A stretch of DNA of 55,896 nucleotides. Origin: an uncultured Saprospiraceae bacterium. Lineage in GTDB: Bacteria; Bacteroidota; Bacteroidia; Chitinophagales; Saprospiraceae. The translations under genes were made by a program, and so were the position numbers. Shown piece after piece: positions 1-7,493 of this stretch (its first letter is position 1; each line of letters begins with the position of its first letter). The notes under the pieces are model-generated. The model was not told where the DNA came from. It made no database searches and saw only the letters and a program-made list of their open reading frames with translations. The stretch spans positions 1-55,896 of the forward strand of contig CALLAW010000041.1 in NCBI GenBank assembly GCA_938001865.1. The letters are read 5' to 3'.

Positions 1-822
1 TGACACTTGCAACCTCTAAAGATGAAAGTAGCTTGCCAGTTACATCCATCAAGGACAATTGACCTGATTGTGCAGATGGAAATGTAATGTTTAATGTTCC
101 TGTACTAGGATTTGGACTGATCGCTTGGAAAGACGAAGCCACAAAATCTTTTGTTGAGACAATGATACAATCATTTGAAGTCTCTTGAAACTGTATGGTT
201 GCATCCTCATACTTAATAAGATCTGAAAATGGATTAAACGCAAGGAAGTCAATAGATAGTAATGGGATCAAAAATCCATCATAACCAAGACGTTCAGTAA
301 AGCTTTCGAAGAGTAACAGGTGTGTGGCTTCAAAGTCATCACCTATTCTATCAAACTTCCATTGTTTAAGAAATTCCCCACCATAGTCAATCAGATCTAT
401 GTCTGTAATCACTACTCGATAAGGAATTGCTTTTGCTACAGCATATAGTTCAAGGAAATCCGATTGATAAGATTCATTAAATACAGTCGGCATACTGATA
501 GTAAACGTATCACCCACTGTAAGACCATAGTCGAAGAGTACAACTGTCGTATCCCTATCGATTAAGTAGATCTTCTCATCTTGTGTATACAAAGAAAGTG
601 TATCCACAGGCTCTGTTCTTCTAGAATTAAGAATTTCAATTGATTGATACCATTCTCAGAATCAATGTTCTGAAATGTATACTTGGTGAAATATGAGGTA
701 GGTATTTCATAATCCTCCATAAGGCAATACTCCCAAGATGTTCCTGGATCTCCAAAAGGCTGACCATGTCCTATAGAAATGAGGCATGTTGCAAATACAA
801 TTGTGTAAAGATACTTCTTCAT
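1..822 (-). pseudogene. Frameshifted T9SS-sorted secreted protein (runs off the left edge)
   Basis: The gene starts at 822 with a clear signal peptide (MKKYLYTIVFATCLISIGHG). The first frame reads about 55 sensible codons and then meets a stop at 562. From about 655 leftward another frame is open without a stop to the window edge. It reads EWYQSIEILNSRRTEPVD and, near the edge, ISPNPSTGTLNITFPSAQSG, the start of a Bacteroidota type IX secretion C-terminal sorting domain. The product would be an exported, cell-surface or secreted protein of unknown activity. The break lies at about 650-660 and equals a one-base loss or two-base gain. It may be a true mutation or a sequence error. The 3' end is outside the window. 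Confidence 0.7.
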
Positions 823-836
823 GATGTTAGTGTTCT

Positions 837-1095
837 TTAATATTTTACAAATGTCCTTGTCTCTTCTAAGTTAGCTAATTTCAATTGAAGTAGGTATATG
901 CCTGGGCTAAGCTCTTGTTTATCCAAGGTGATATCTTGTCCATGATGTGTCTGAGAGACAATAATTGCCCTTCGATGCAGATATCCGATGTCCCTTCTTC
1001 TTGCTACCACCTGATATACTGAAGGTTTGACTCATGCCACTAGTAATGGTTAACAGTAGCAAAGCCGCAATTAGTAAAACAATGTTTTTCATCAT
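837..1095 (-). pseudogene. Signal peptide joined to a T9SS sorting-tail remnant
   Basis: From 1095 the minus strand encodes a good signal peptide (MMKNIVLLIAALLLLTITSG followed by MSQTF), but that frame stops at 919. A second frame over the same stretch reads ...AIIVSQTHHGQDITLDKQEL and then SPGIYLLQLKLANLEETRTF before the stop at 837. This matches the last strands of a T9SS type A sorting domain (pattern L.xGIYLL.......TFVKY). The piece between signal and tail that would be the functional protein is missing, and the two ends are out of frame at about 1010-1025. The simplest reading is a cargo gene that lost its middle by deletion and then drifted. It lies 14 bases upstream of the frameshifted gene starting at 822. 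Confidence 0.55.
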
Positions 1096-1138
1096 ATTTT
1101 TTTTTAGCTGTGGTGCACAGAGTGCAATTGCACAATGT

Positions 1139-1364
1139 ATCATCTTGGCTTCTGGTTCTTCTTTTTAGACTTCTTCCAAAACAACACATTAAACTTTCTC
1201 TTCTCAAATTCAGGATCATCAAATCTTGATCTAAATGGCCGACATGTAAATGAAACACTTGAGTAAATTCCTCCGATCTCTAATGGCAACTCATGATAAG
1301 CTGCAGACTCATAGACTACTTCATCATCTATCCATTCGGTATAGGTAAGATCTAGTTCAAAATG
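1139..1364. repeat. Direct repeat, copy 1 (intact 3' end of barrel gene)
   Basis: This 226-base stretch pairs with 2191-2416 at a constant offset of 1052 bases, with no net insertion or deletion. By hand I count about 15 mismatches over 224 aligned bases. This copy is the functional 3' end of the gene at 1140-2156. Confidence 0.9.
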
Positions 1365-2156
1365 ATTCTCTCTTAATTGCAAATTTTCTGTCCACAAGAT
1401 ATTGCGGTACCCAAGGTCCCACCTAATCGCTGCACCATTATTGAAATTTCTAGATAGAGCTATACCGATATTCGTCGATCCTTGATATCCACCATCTCCT
1501 GGATTAAATGCTCTGAAATGTAAATCACCTTCTATTCTTCCTTCTCGTCTAATTCCTTCTTTATCGTTGTACCATTTACCACTACCATAATCAATAGAAG
1601 TGTCAAACCGATTGAGATTTATCTCATACTGATCCCTATTGAGTGATAAGATGTAGTGGAGCCTCCACTTTTTATGCTTATCAAGCCTATGTGAAAATTC
1701 TGTTCCCAGCTGTAGACTCTTAGTGCGGAGAGTTGCTCCTAAAAACATACTTGGAAAAAATAAAAAATTAGTCCTTGGTGCTATCTTAAACGTATGGTCA
1801 CCGCCTCTACTCTCGCCGAAATATGTACCACTCCATATATAATATCTTCGCCAGTACTGTCTAGACTCCCATGTAATTGACCACCATGGAGTGACCTTGT
1901 AGCTGACTCCCATCACAAGTCCATGTGTGAGAGATGTCCTTGCAGCTAGGAGGTCGCCTTTAGTCGGATCAGTCCATATCCATTCTTTCTCCGCAAGTCC
2001 ATTAGTCAATCCTGACCTGATATAGACATGTTCATACCCAATTCGCAATTGCCACTTACTATGACGTTGCGCATCAAGTCGTTGAGTCTGGGAAATGATT
2101 GAAGTAAAGATAAGAAGGAGGGGCAATAGCCCCTCCAGTTTAATGTTGTTTTTCAT
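1140..2156 (-). CDS. Outer-membrane beta-barrel protein, unknown function
   Basis: The predicted protein has 338 residues from the ATG at 2156; a longer reading begins at a weaker codon. The N-terminus (MKNNIKLEGLLPLLLIFTS) is a signal peptide. The rest shows alternating polar/aromatic strands (for example WWSITWESRQYWRRYYIWSG and AIRWDLGYRNILWTENLQLR) typical of outer-membrane barrels, with a very basic end (KKSKKKNQKPR). No named family was recognised. Its last 75 codons are duplicated, with nonsense codons, just upstream at 2191-2416. It belongs to a run of minus-strand envelope genes that appears to be expanding and decaying. Confidence 0.65.
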   Translation of the reverse strand: MKNNIKLEGLLPLLLIFTSIISQTQRLDAQRHSKWQLRIGYEHVYIRSGLTNGLAEKEWIWTDPTKGDLLAARTSLTHGLVMGVSYKVTPWWSITWESRQYWRRYYIWSGTYFGESRGGDHTFKIAPRTNFLFFPSMFLGATLRTKSLQLGTEFSHRLDKHKKWRLHYILSLNRDQYEINLNRFDTSIDYGSGKWYNDKEGIRREGRIEGDLHFRAFNPGDGGYQGSTNIGIALSRNFNNGAAIRWDLGYRNILWTENLQLRENHFELDLTYTEWIDDEVVYESAAYHELPLEIGGIYSSVSFTCRPFRSRFDDPEFEKRKFNVLFWKKSKKKNQKPR

Positions 2157-2190
2157 AATTAAATGCATTCTATTCGCAATGGAAGCCTGG

Positions 2191-2416
2191 ATCATCTTGG
2201 CTTCTAGTTCTTCTTTTTAGACTTTTTCCAAAACTACCAATTTATCTTGCGCCTCTCAAACTCAGGATCATCAAATCTTGATCTAAATGGCCGACATGTA
2301 AATGAAACACTTGAGTAAATTCCTCCGATCTCTAATGGCATCTCATGATAGTCTGCATACTCATAGACTACTTCATCATCTATCCATTCGGTATAGGTAA
2401 GATCTAGTTCAAAATG
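2191..2416 (-). pseudogene. Truncated duplicate of the barrel gene 3' end (repeat copy 2)
   Basis: This is the second copy of the 226-base repeat. In the frame of the parent gene it reads HFELDLTYTEWIDDEVVYEY and FTCRPFRSRFDDPEFERRK, then hits TAG where copy 1 has TTG and a second TAG where copy 1 has CAG. Both are single-base changes. Upstream of 2416 the similarity stops abruptly. The open frame continues into unrelated sequence up to the stop of the next gene, so an apparent 95-codon ORF (2234-2521, TTG start) is only a junction artefact. The copy is a dead fragment left by tandem duplication and deletion. Confidence 0.8.
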
Positions 2417-2517
2417 TATAGAAACATTAAAATCTAAATCTCTATTACCAGACAGTATGATACAAAACACCGATAAGTGAATCACATCTCGCAATCCACT
2501 CATCGGTTTTAATTGTA

Positions 2518-3240
2518 TCAATCTCTATCTTTCTTCCATCCGAAGTCATAGCTCAAACCGAACAATACATTGACACCAGTTGAGTTCACTACAGAACTTG
2601 CCCTTTCAGCAAATATGCCATCAATATAGTACTCTGCATCAATCTGCATCGTAGGTCGCCAACCTCTCTGATAACTCATTTCAACTATTGCATTAACCCC
2701 CCAGAATAATCGATAGGTATTACGCAGCAATATTTCAGGAACTACTTGCCAACCAGGGTTTGAAAAACCATAGAAATCTGCAAAATACCTACCCTTGCTA
2801 CTACTACCACTAAACCCATTTGGCCAAGTCTGCTGCGAATATTCAATGTTACAAACTAGCTGAGGGTTGAATCTGTATCGAGACTTACCAAATTCATAAC
2901 CATACCCTATCCCGAGGAGATAGGACCGTGTCCGACCATCGCCACTACCTACCCCTAAGTTTTGCCTTCGTTCTTCTTCTGTACCTATGGCTATATCAGA
3001 CACCAATCGATATGAGGTAAACGATGATGAGAAGACGTGCCCTCTATCAGGAAGGGGCTGATAGAGTACTCTGACTTTTGCAATTCTCTCGTTGTTTTCA
3101 GAAGGAATAGATACTACATCTTGACCTCCTGTTGTTAACTTACTTTTGTAAAATATTTCTCCATAAACGAAGTCTATAGATTGGGAGTGCCCTGAATACA
3201 ATAACAAAAATAAAAGCAGTACTGTTGATAATGATTTCAT
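2518..3240 (-). CDS. Outer-membrane beta-barrel protein, unknown function
   Basis: The ATG at 3240 opens a 240-residue protein with a signal peptide (MKSLSTVLLLFLLLYSGHSQ). Its strands are barrel-like (SYLLGIGYGYEFGKSRYRF, GVNVLFGLSYDFGWKKDRD), and it ends with an aromatic-rich strand as barrels do. It is a small barrel, similar in style to the gene at 1140-2156 but without clear sequence identity to it. An inverted repeat just downstream (CCGATGAGTGG ... CACTTATCGG, about 2473-2505) could end transcription, although no T-run follows. Function unknown. Confidence 0.6.
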   Translation of the reverse strand: MKSLSTVLLLFLLLYSGHSQSIDFVYGEIFYKSKLTTGGQDVVSIPSENNERIAKVRVLYQPLPDRGHVFSSSFTSYRLVSDIAIGTEEERRQNLGVGSGDGRTRSYLLGIGYGYEFGKSRYRFNPQLVCNIEYSQQTWPNGFSGSSSKGRYFADFYGFSNPGWQVVPEILLRNTYRLFWGVNAIVEMSYQRGWRPTMQIDAEYYIDGIFAERASSVVNSTGVNVLFGLSYDFGWKKDRD

Positions 3241-3359
3241 ATTACATAGGTATTTAATCAAGCCAGATGCCACCTTCTATCTCGATACGAACACCATCTA
3301 CCTCGATCCATACCTCCTGCCCATGCTCACCCTGCTACAGTAACAGCCATTTCTTACAA

Positions 3360-6215
3360 TCAACCTTTGTCTTGCTTCGCCAATTCCAATTCGACCTTAA
3401 GGAATTTTGCTGTATGACCTTCACCTTTGGCTACGAGCTTCTCTGGAGTACCAGCGAATACGATCTTGCCTCCGTCTCTCCCTGCCTCTGGACCGATGTC
3501 GATGATGTGGTCAGCGATCTTGATGATATCTAGATTATGCTCTATTACGACTACAGTATTGCCTTTGTCTACGAGCTGATTGAGTACAGCGTTGAGGTGT
3601 TTGATGTCTTGGAAGTGGAGTCCAGTACTTGGTTCATCTAAGATGTAGAAGGTATTGCCTGTTGACTTCTTGGACAGTTCTTCGGCGAGTTTGACTCGCT
3701 GTGCTTCTCCACCTGAGAGAGTAGTTGCTTGCTGACCGAGAGTGATGTAACCTAGTCCGACTTCCTTCAGTGTATTGAGTTTACGGAAGATATTGGGGAT
3801 ATTCTTGAAGAACTCCACCGCCTCACTTACTGGCATCTCAAGGACGTCACTAATCGTCTTACCCTTGAAGATAATCTCTAGAGTCTCACGATTATACCGT
3901 TTGCCCAAGCAGGTATCACACTCTACGTAGACGTCTGGGAGAAAGTTCATCTCTATGGTCTTCTTACCTCCACCATTGCAAGTCTCGCATCGCCCACCCT
4001 TGACATTGAACGAAAATCTGCCTGGCTTATAGCCTCTGATCATTGCCTCTGGCACATTGGCAAAGAGTGATCTGATATCTGTAAAGACACCTGTATATGT
4101 AGCTGGATTACTCCTCGGGGTCCGACCGATTGGACTTTGGTCTATCTCGATGACCTTGTCTACTACATCGATATCTGTGATCGACTTATAAGGGAGTGGC
4201 TGCTTGAGTGACTTGTAGAAGTGTGCTCTGAGGATCGGATAGAGTGTCTCATTGATGAGTGAGGACTTACCACTCCCTGAGACTCCTGTGACACAGACGA
4301 ACTTGCCAAGAGGGATGGTGAGATTGACATTTTTGAGATTATTGCCTGTAGCACCTTTGAGTACAAGTTTTTTACCATTTCCCTTTCGCCGCTTGGCTGG
4401 GACTTCTATCCGTTGTTTATTTTGGAGGTAAGCTGATGTTGTGCCTTTTCCCTTGAGGAAGGTCTTCGGTATTCCCTCCGCGATGATGTCACCTCCGTAC
4501 TTCCCTGCTCCTGGACCGAGGTCTACTAAGTAATCTGCAGCGAGCATGATATCTTTGTCATGCTCTACGACAATGACAGTATTGCCGATTGTACTGAGAT
4601 CTTTGAGGGCAGTGATGAGTTTTTGGTTGTCTCTTTGGTGGAGACCGATACTTGGCTCATCAAGGATGTAGGTGACACCAGTCAATTGTGTTCCGATCTG
4701 AGTTGCGAGTCTTGTCCGTTGTGATTCGCCACCTGAGAGTGTCCGAGTTGGTCGATCTAGTGAGAGGTAGTGAAGACCCACGTCTAGGAGAAATCCTACT
4801 CGCATTCTGATCTCCTTTAAGATCTCCTCAGCGATAGTATTTTGCTTATCCGAGAGGTGATGTTGGATTTCATTCATCCATTTACCTAGAGTATCGAGAT
4901 CCATCTGAGCTAGTGTACCGATGTGCTTCTCTCCGAGTTTGTAATGGAGTGATTCTTTGCGTAGTCGGTAACCCTCACACTCGTCACATGTGGAGATGAC
5001 CATAAACTCTTGAGCCCATTGCCTGATCTTCTCACTTGTCGTATCCTCGTACCAGTGCTTGACCATCGCCATGATACCTTGATCGGCAAGATCATAGACG
5101 TAGTCGCTTGCAATGTACTTATGCGAGGACTGAGAGACTGACTTACCACCACCATAGAGGATGATTTCTAGTGCTTCTTTTGGGATGTCTTTGACGGGGG
5201 TCGCTAGGGAGAATTTGTAAGCCTTTGCCAGTTTTCGCAATTGCTTAAATGTGGTATTCTCTCTGACCTCTCCGAAGGGAACAATCCCTTGATTATTGAT
5301 ACTCTTAGAGTCATCAGGGATGACCTTATCGATATCGACTACGTTGATCTTACCAAGTCCCTTACACTTGGGGCAAGTCCCATACGGTGAGTTGAATGAA
5401 AAACTATTGGGTGATGGTTCTTCGTATGAGATGCCCGACTCTGCATCCATTAAGTGCTTACTGAATGGTCTAATCTCACCACTGTCTACATCTAAGATCA
5501 AGATAAATGACTGACCTGTCTTCATCGCGATCTGGAGTGAGTGGGTGAGTCTCTCTCGCTTGTCTGCTTCGACTTTGATACGATCTATGACTATCTCTAT
5601 ATCGTGTACTTTATATCTATCAAGACTGAGCCCAGGTCTGAGCTCCATGAGTTCGCCATCAACTCTGACACGAGTATATCCTCTCTTCCTCGTCTGTTCG
5701 AAGAGCTCTCTGTAGTGTCCCTTCCGTGATCTCACTACAGGTGCAAGGATAGCGATCTTCTTACCCTCGTAGTCCTTGAGTACCTTCTCTAAGATCTGTA
5801 CTTCACTATACTTGACCATCGGCTTGCCCGTGACATAGCTATATGCCTCACCTATCCGAGCATAGAGCAGTCTGAGGAAGTCATAGATCTCTGTCGTAGT
5901 CCCTACAGTGGATCGAGGGTTCCACCCCGTAGTTTTCTGCTCGATAGAGATGACCGGACTGAGACCTTCTATCTTATCCACATCAGGTCGTTCCATCTTA
6001 CCTAGGAACTGACGAGCATAACTCGAGAATGTCTCCATATATCGACGCTGACCCTCTGCATAGATCGTGTCAAATGCGAGAGAAGATTTACCACTTCCAC
6101 TCAGACCAGTTACGACTACCAGTTTGTTTTTTGGGAGTTTGATGCTAATATCCTTGAGATTGTTTTCTCTAGCACCTTCTATTGCGATATACTCGTCGGA
6201 CACTTTCTTAGCCAC
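3360..6215 (-). CDS. uvrA: Excinuclease ABC subunit A (UvrA)
   Basis: UvrA is the damage-recognition ATPase of nucleotide-excision repair and loads UvrB at lesions. The 951-residue protein has the standard tandem ABC layout. The first Walker A is GLSGSGKSS (residues 38-46). A zinc module follows (CPKCKGLG ... CDECEGYR), then an ABC signature LSGGESQR. The second half has GVSGSGKSS, the zinc module CETCNGGGKK ... CDTCLGKRYN, and LSGGEAQR with DEPSTGLH. The start is GTG (GTGGCTAAG), the only reasonable start before an in-frame stop. Length and motif order are complete. Its partner uvrB lies about 46 kb away at 52309-54333, on the opposite strand. Confidence 0.98.
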   Translation of the reverse strand: MAKKVSDEYIAIEGARENNLKDISIKLPKNKLVVVTGLSGSGKSSLAFDTIYAEGQRRYMETFSSYARQFLGKMERPDVDKIEGLSPVISIEQKTTGWNPRSTVGTTTEIYDFLRLLYARIGEAYSYVTGKPMVKYSEVQILEKVLKDYEGKKIAILAPVVRSRKGHYRELFEQTRKRGYTRVRVDGELMELRPGLSLDRYKVHDIEIVIDRIKVEADKRERLTHSLQIAMKTGQSFILILDVDSGEIRPFSKHLMDAESGISYEEPSPNSFSFNSPYGTCPKCKGLGKINVVDIDKVIPDDSKSINNQGIVPFGEVRENTTFKQLRKLAKAYKFSLATPVKDIPKEALEIILYGGGKSVSQSSHKYIASDYVYDLADQGIMAMVKHWYEDTTSEKIRQWAQEFMVISTCDECEGYRLRKESLHYKLGEKHIGTLAQMDLDTLGKWMNEIQHHLSDKQNTIAEEILKEIRMRVGFLLDVGLHYLSLDRPTRTLSGGESQRTRLATQIGTQLTGVTYILDEPSIGLHQRDNQKLITALKDLSTIGNTVIVVEHDKDIMLAADYLVDLGPGAGKYGGDIIAEGIPKTFLKGKGTTSAYLQNKQRIEVPAKRRKGNGKKLVLKGATGNNLKNVNLTIPLGKFVCVTGVSGSGKSSLINETLYPILRAHFYKSLKQPLPYKSITDIDVVDKVIEIDQSPIGRTPRSNPATYTGVFTDIRSLFANVPEAMIRGYKPGRFSFNVKGGRCETCNGGGKKTIEMNFLPDVYVECDTCLGKRYNRETLEIIFKGKTISDVLEMPVSEAVEFFKNIPNIFRKLNTLKEVGLGYITLGQQATTLSGGEAQRVKLAEELSKKSTGNTFYILDEPSTGLHFQDIKHLNAVLNQLVDKGNTVVVIEHNLDIIKIADHIIDIGPEAGRDGGKIVFAGTPEKLVAKGEGHTAKFLKVELELAKQDKG

Positions 6216-6425
6216 TCGATCTTTGGTTTCTGATTTGAATAATCTTGCAATTTAGAGAGAGTCTGACAATTATTCTAACAATTGTGTTACCAAGCGAGAT
6301 GGTTGTCTCTCTACTTGTGAGTAAATGTGATTTGGGGAGGGAAGGTTCTTAGAGTGATGAGTAAACCAAAAAAATAACATACACCTGCTCCAATCTCAGA
6401 TGTAAAAACCCCAAGGGCAATCTCC

Positions 6426-7025
6426 CTAAGAGATATTCAACGTCCAATTATACTTCACCGCAAAGTAGCGAAGCACAATAACAGCACCAATCGAAGAGAT
6501 AATATTGAAACTCATATTTGGCGATACCATAGTGAGACCATAATACACCAACCCACCAAAAAAACAAGCAGATGCATAGATCTCTCCTCTAAAAATCAAC
6601 GGAATCTCGTTAGTCAATACATCTCTGAGGACACCTCCGAAGCAGGCAGAGATCACTCCCATAAATAGGCATGCCTCTCCATTGAGACCATAGCTGGTCG
6701 ATATCTGTATACCCAAAATCGTAAACAATCCAATCCCAATGGTATCAAAGAGAAACATACTCTTCTTAAGTCTCAAAATTTTTTCTTGAAAGAGATAGAC
6801 GATCAGATAACCTACTATTATAACAATAAAGTAATTCCTATCATTGAGCCAACCAACAGGAAATCTTCCGATCAAAATATCTCTAATCGTACCTCCTCCT
6901 ACTGCCGTTACAAATCCAATAATGAGACTACCGACAAGGTCAAATTTTTTGTCAATAGCCGTCAATACACCTGAGATAGCGAAAACCAAAGTACCCAATA
7001 GGTCTAGAATATAAATCCAACTCAT
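6426..7025 (-). CDS. TRIC/UPF0126 (YicG/YadS-like) membrane protein
   Basis: From the ATG at 7025 the protein has 199 residues and about seven hydrophobic segments. It shows the internal duplication of the UPF0126/TRIC-like family (Pfam calls the domain a glycine transporter). The first copy has TAVGGGTIRDILIGRFPVGW (residues 40-59), the second SACFGGVLRDVLTNEIPLIF. These glycine-rich, Arg-Asp-containing bends line the pore in structurally studied relatives. The substrate here is unknown; both cation conduction and glycine uptake have been proposed for the family. The longer frame back to 7094 would overlap the upstream DoxX-like gene and adds a non-hydrophobic leader, so the shorter start is preferred. 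Confidence 0.85.
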   Translation of the reverse strand: MSWIYILDLLGTLVFAISGVLTAIDKKFDLVGSLIIGFVTAVGGGTIRDILIGRFPVGWLNDRNYFIVIIVGYLIVYLFQEKILRLKKSMFLFDTIGIGLFTILGIQISTSYGLNGEACLFMGVISACFGGVLRDVLTNEIPLIFRGEIYASACFFGGLVYYGLTMVSPNMSFNIISSIGAVIVLRYFAVKYNWTLNIS

Positions 7026-7056
7026 AGATAATAGGAATAGATCAACACCAAATACC

Positions 7057-7413
7057 TTACAAGTACAACCTACCGTACATAATCCGAGAGACAATGGTCG
7101 CTACGATAGCGATCACTGAGAAGAGATAGCCACCGTCTTGTGCTACATAATGTGCCGCAAATGCGAGGACAGCATCGAGTAGAAATCCTGCATAAGCCCA
7201 CTCGGTGAGCATCTTAGAGAGCTTAGTAGTCACTGCAAGGATACCTAAGACCTTGAGTATTGCCAGCGGAATCACGATGTAACTTGGATAATTCAATGCC
7301 TCGAAAAATCCCCTAACCATTTCAGTATTTCTAAAGTACATCTGAGCTGAGAATGCAAAGACACCACACATCACTAGAGTAGATACCCAATAAATTATCT
7401 TTTCGATTTTCAT
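7057..7413 (-). CDS. DoxX-like family membrane protein
   Basis: From the ATG at 7413 the product has 118 residues and four transmembrane helices (for example IIYWVSTLVMCGVFAFSAQ and YIVIPLAILKVLGILAVTT). The layout matches the short DoxX_2-type proteins (pattern ...P.....p.g.LK.LG..A.......EWAYAGF...), here reading LSKMLTEWAYAGFLLDA. These are small integral membrane proteins of unclear biochemical role, found in many Bacteroidota. A promoter-like TATTTTG sits at 7435-7441 on the minus strand. The next gene begins 31 bases downstream at 7025, so the two may be co-transcribed. Confidence 0.8.
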   Translation of the reverse strand: MKIEKIIYWVSTLVMCGVFAFSAQMYFRNTEMVRGFFEALNYPSYIVIPLAILKVLGILAVTTKLSKMLTEWAYAGFLLDAVLAFAAHYVAQDGGYLFSVIAIVATIVSRIMYGRLYL

Positions 7414-7493
7414 AGTAGTAAGTTTTGATACGTGCAAAATACTCACTTCATCGTACTCTTCTAAGGGAAGTACAAAATTATTTTGGAGAAGAT

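Noticed and set aside
2234-2521. 95-codon minus-strand ORF with TTG start
   Set aside because: It joins unrelated sequence to the duplicated 3' end of the barrel gene, which itself carries nonsense codons; recorded as a pseudogene fragment instead.
3267-3533. 88-codon plus-strand ORF overlapping the uvrA 3' end
   Set aside because: It mirrors the UvrA ATPase end on the other strand and has no independent features.
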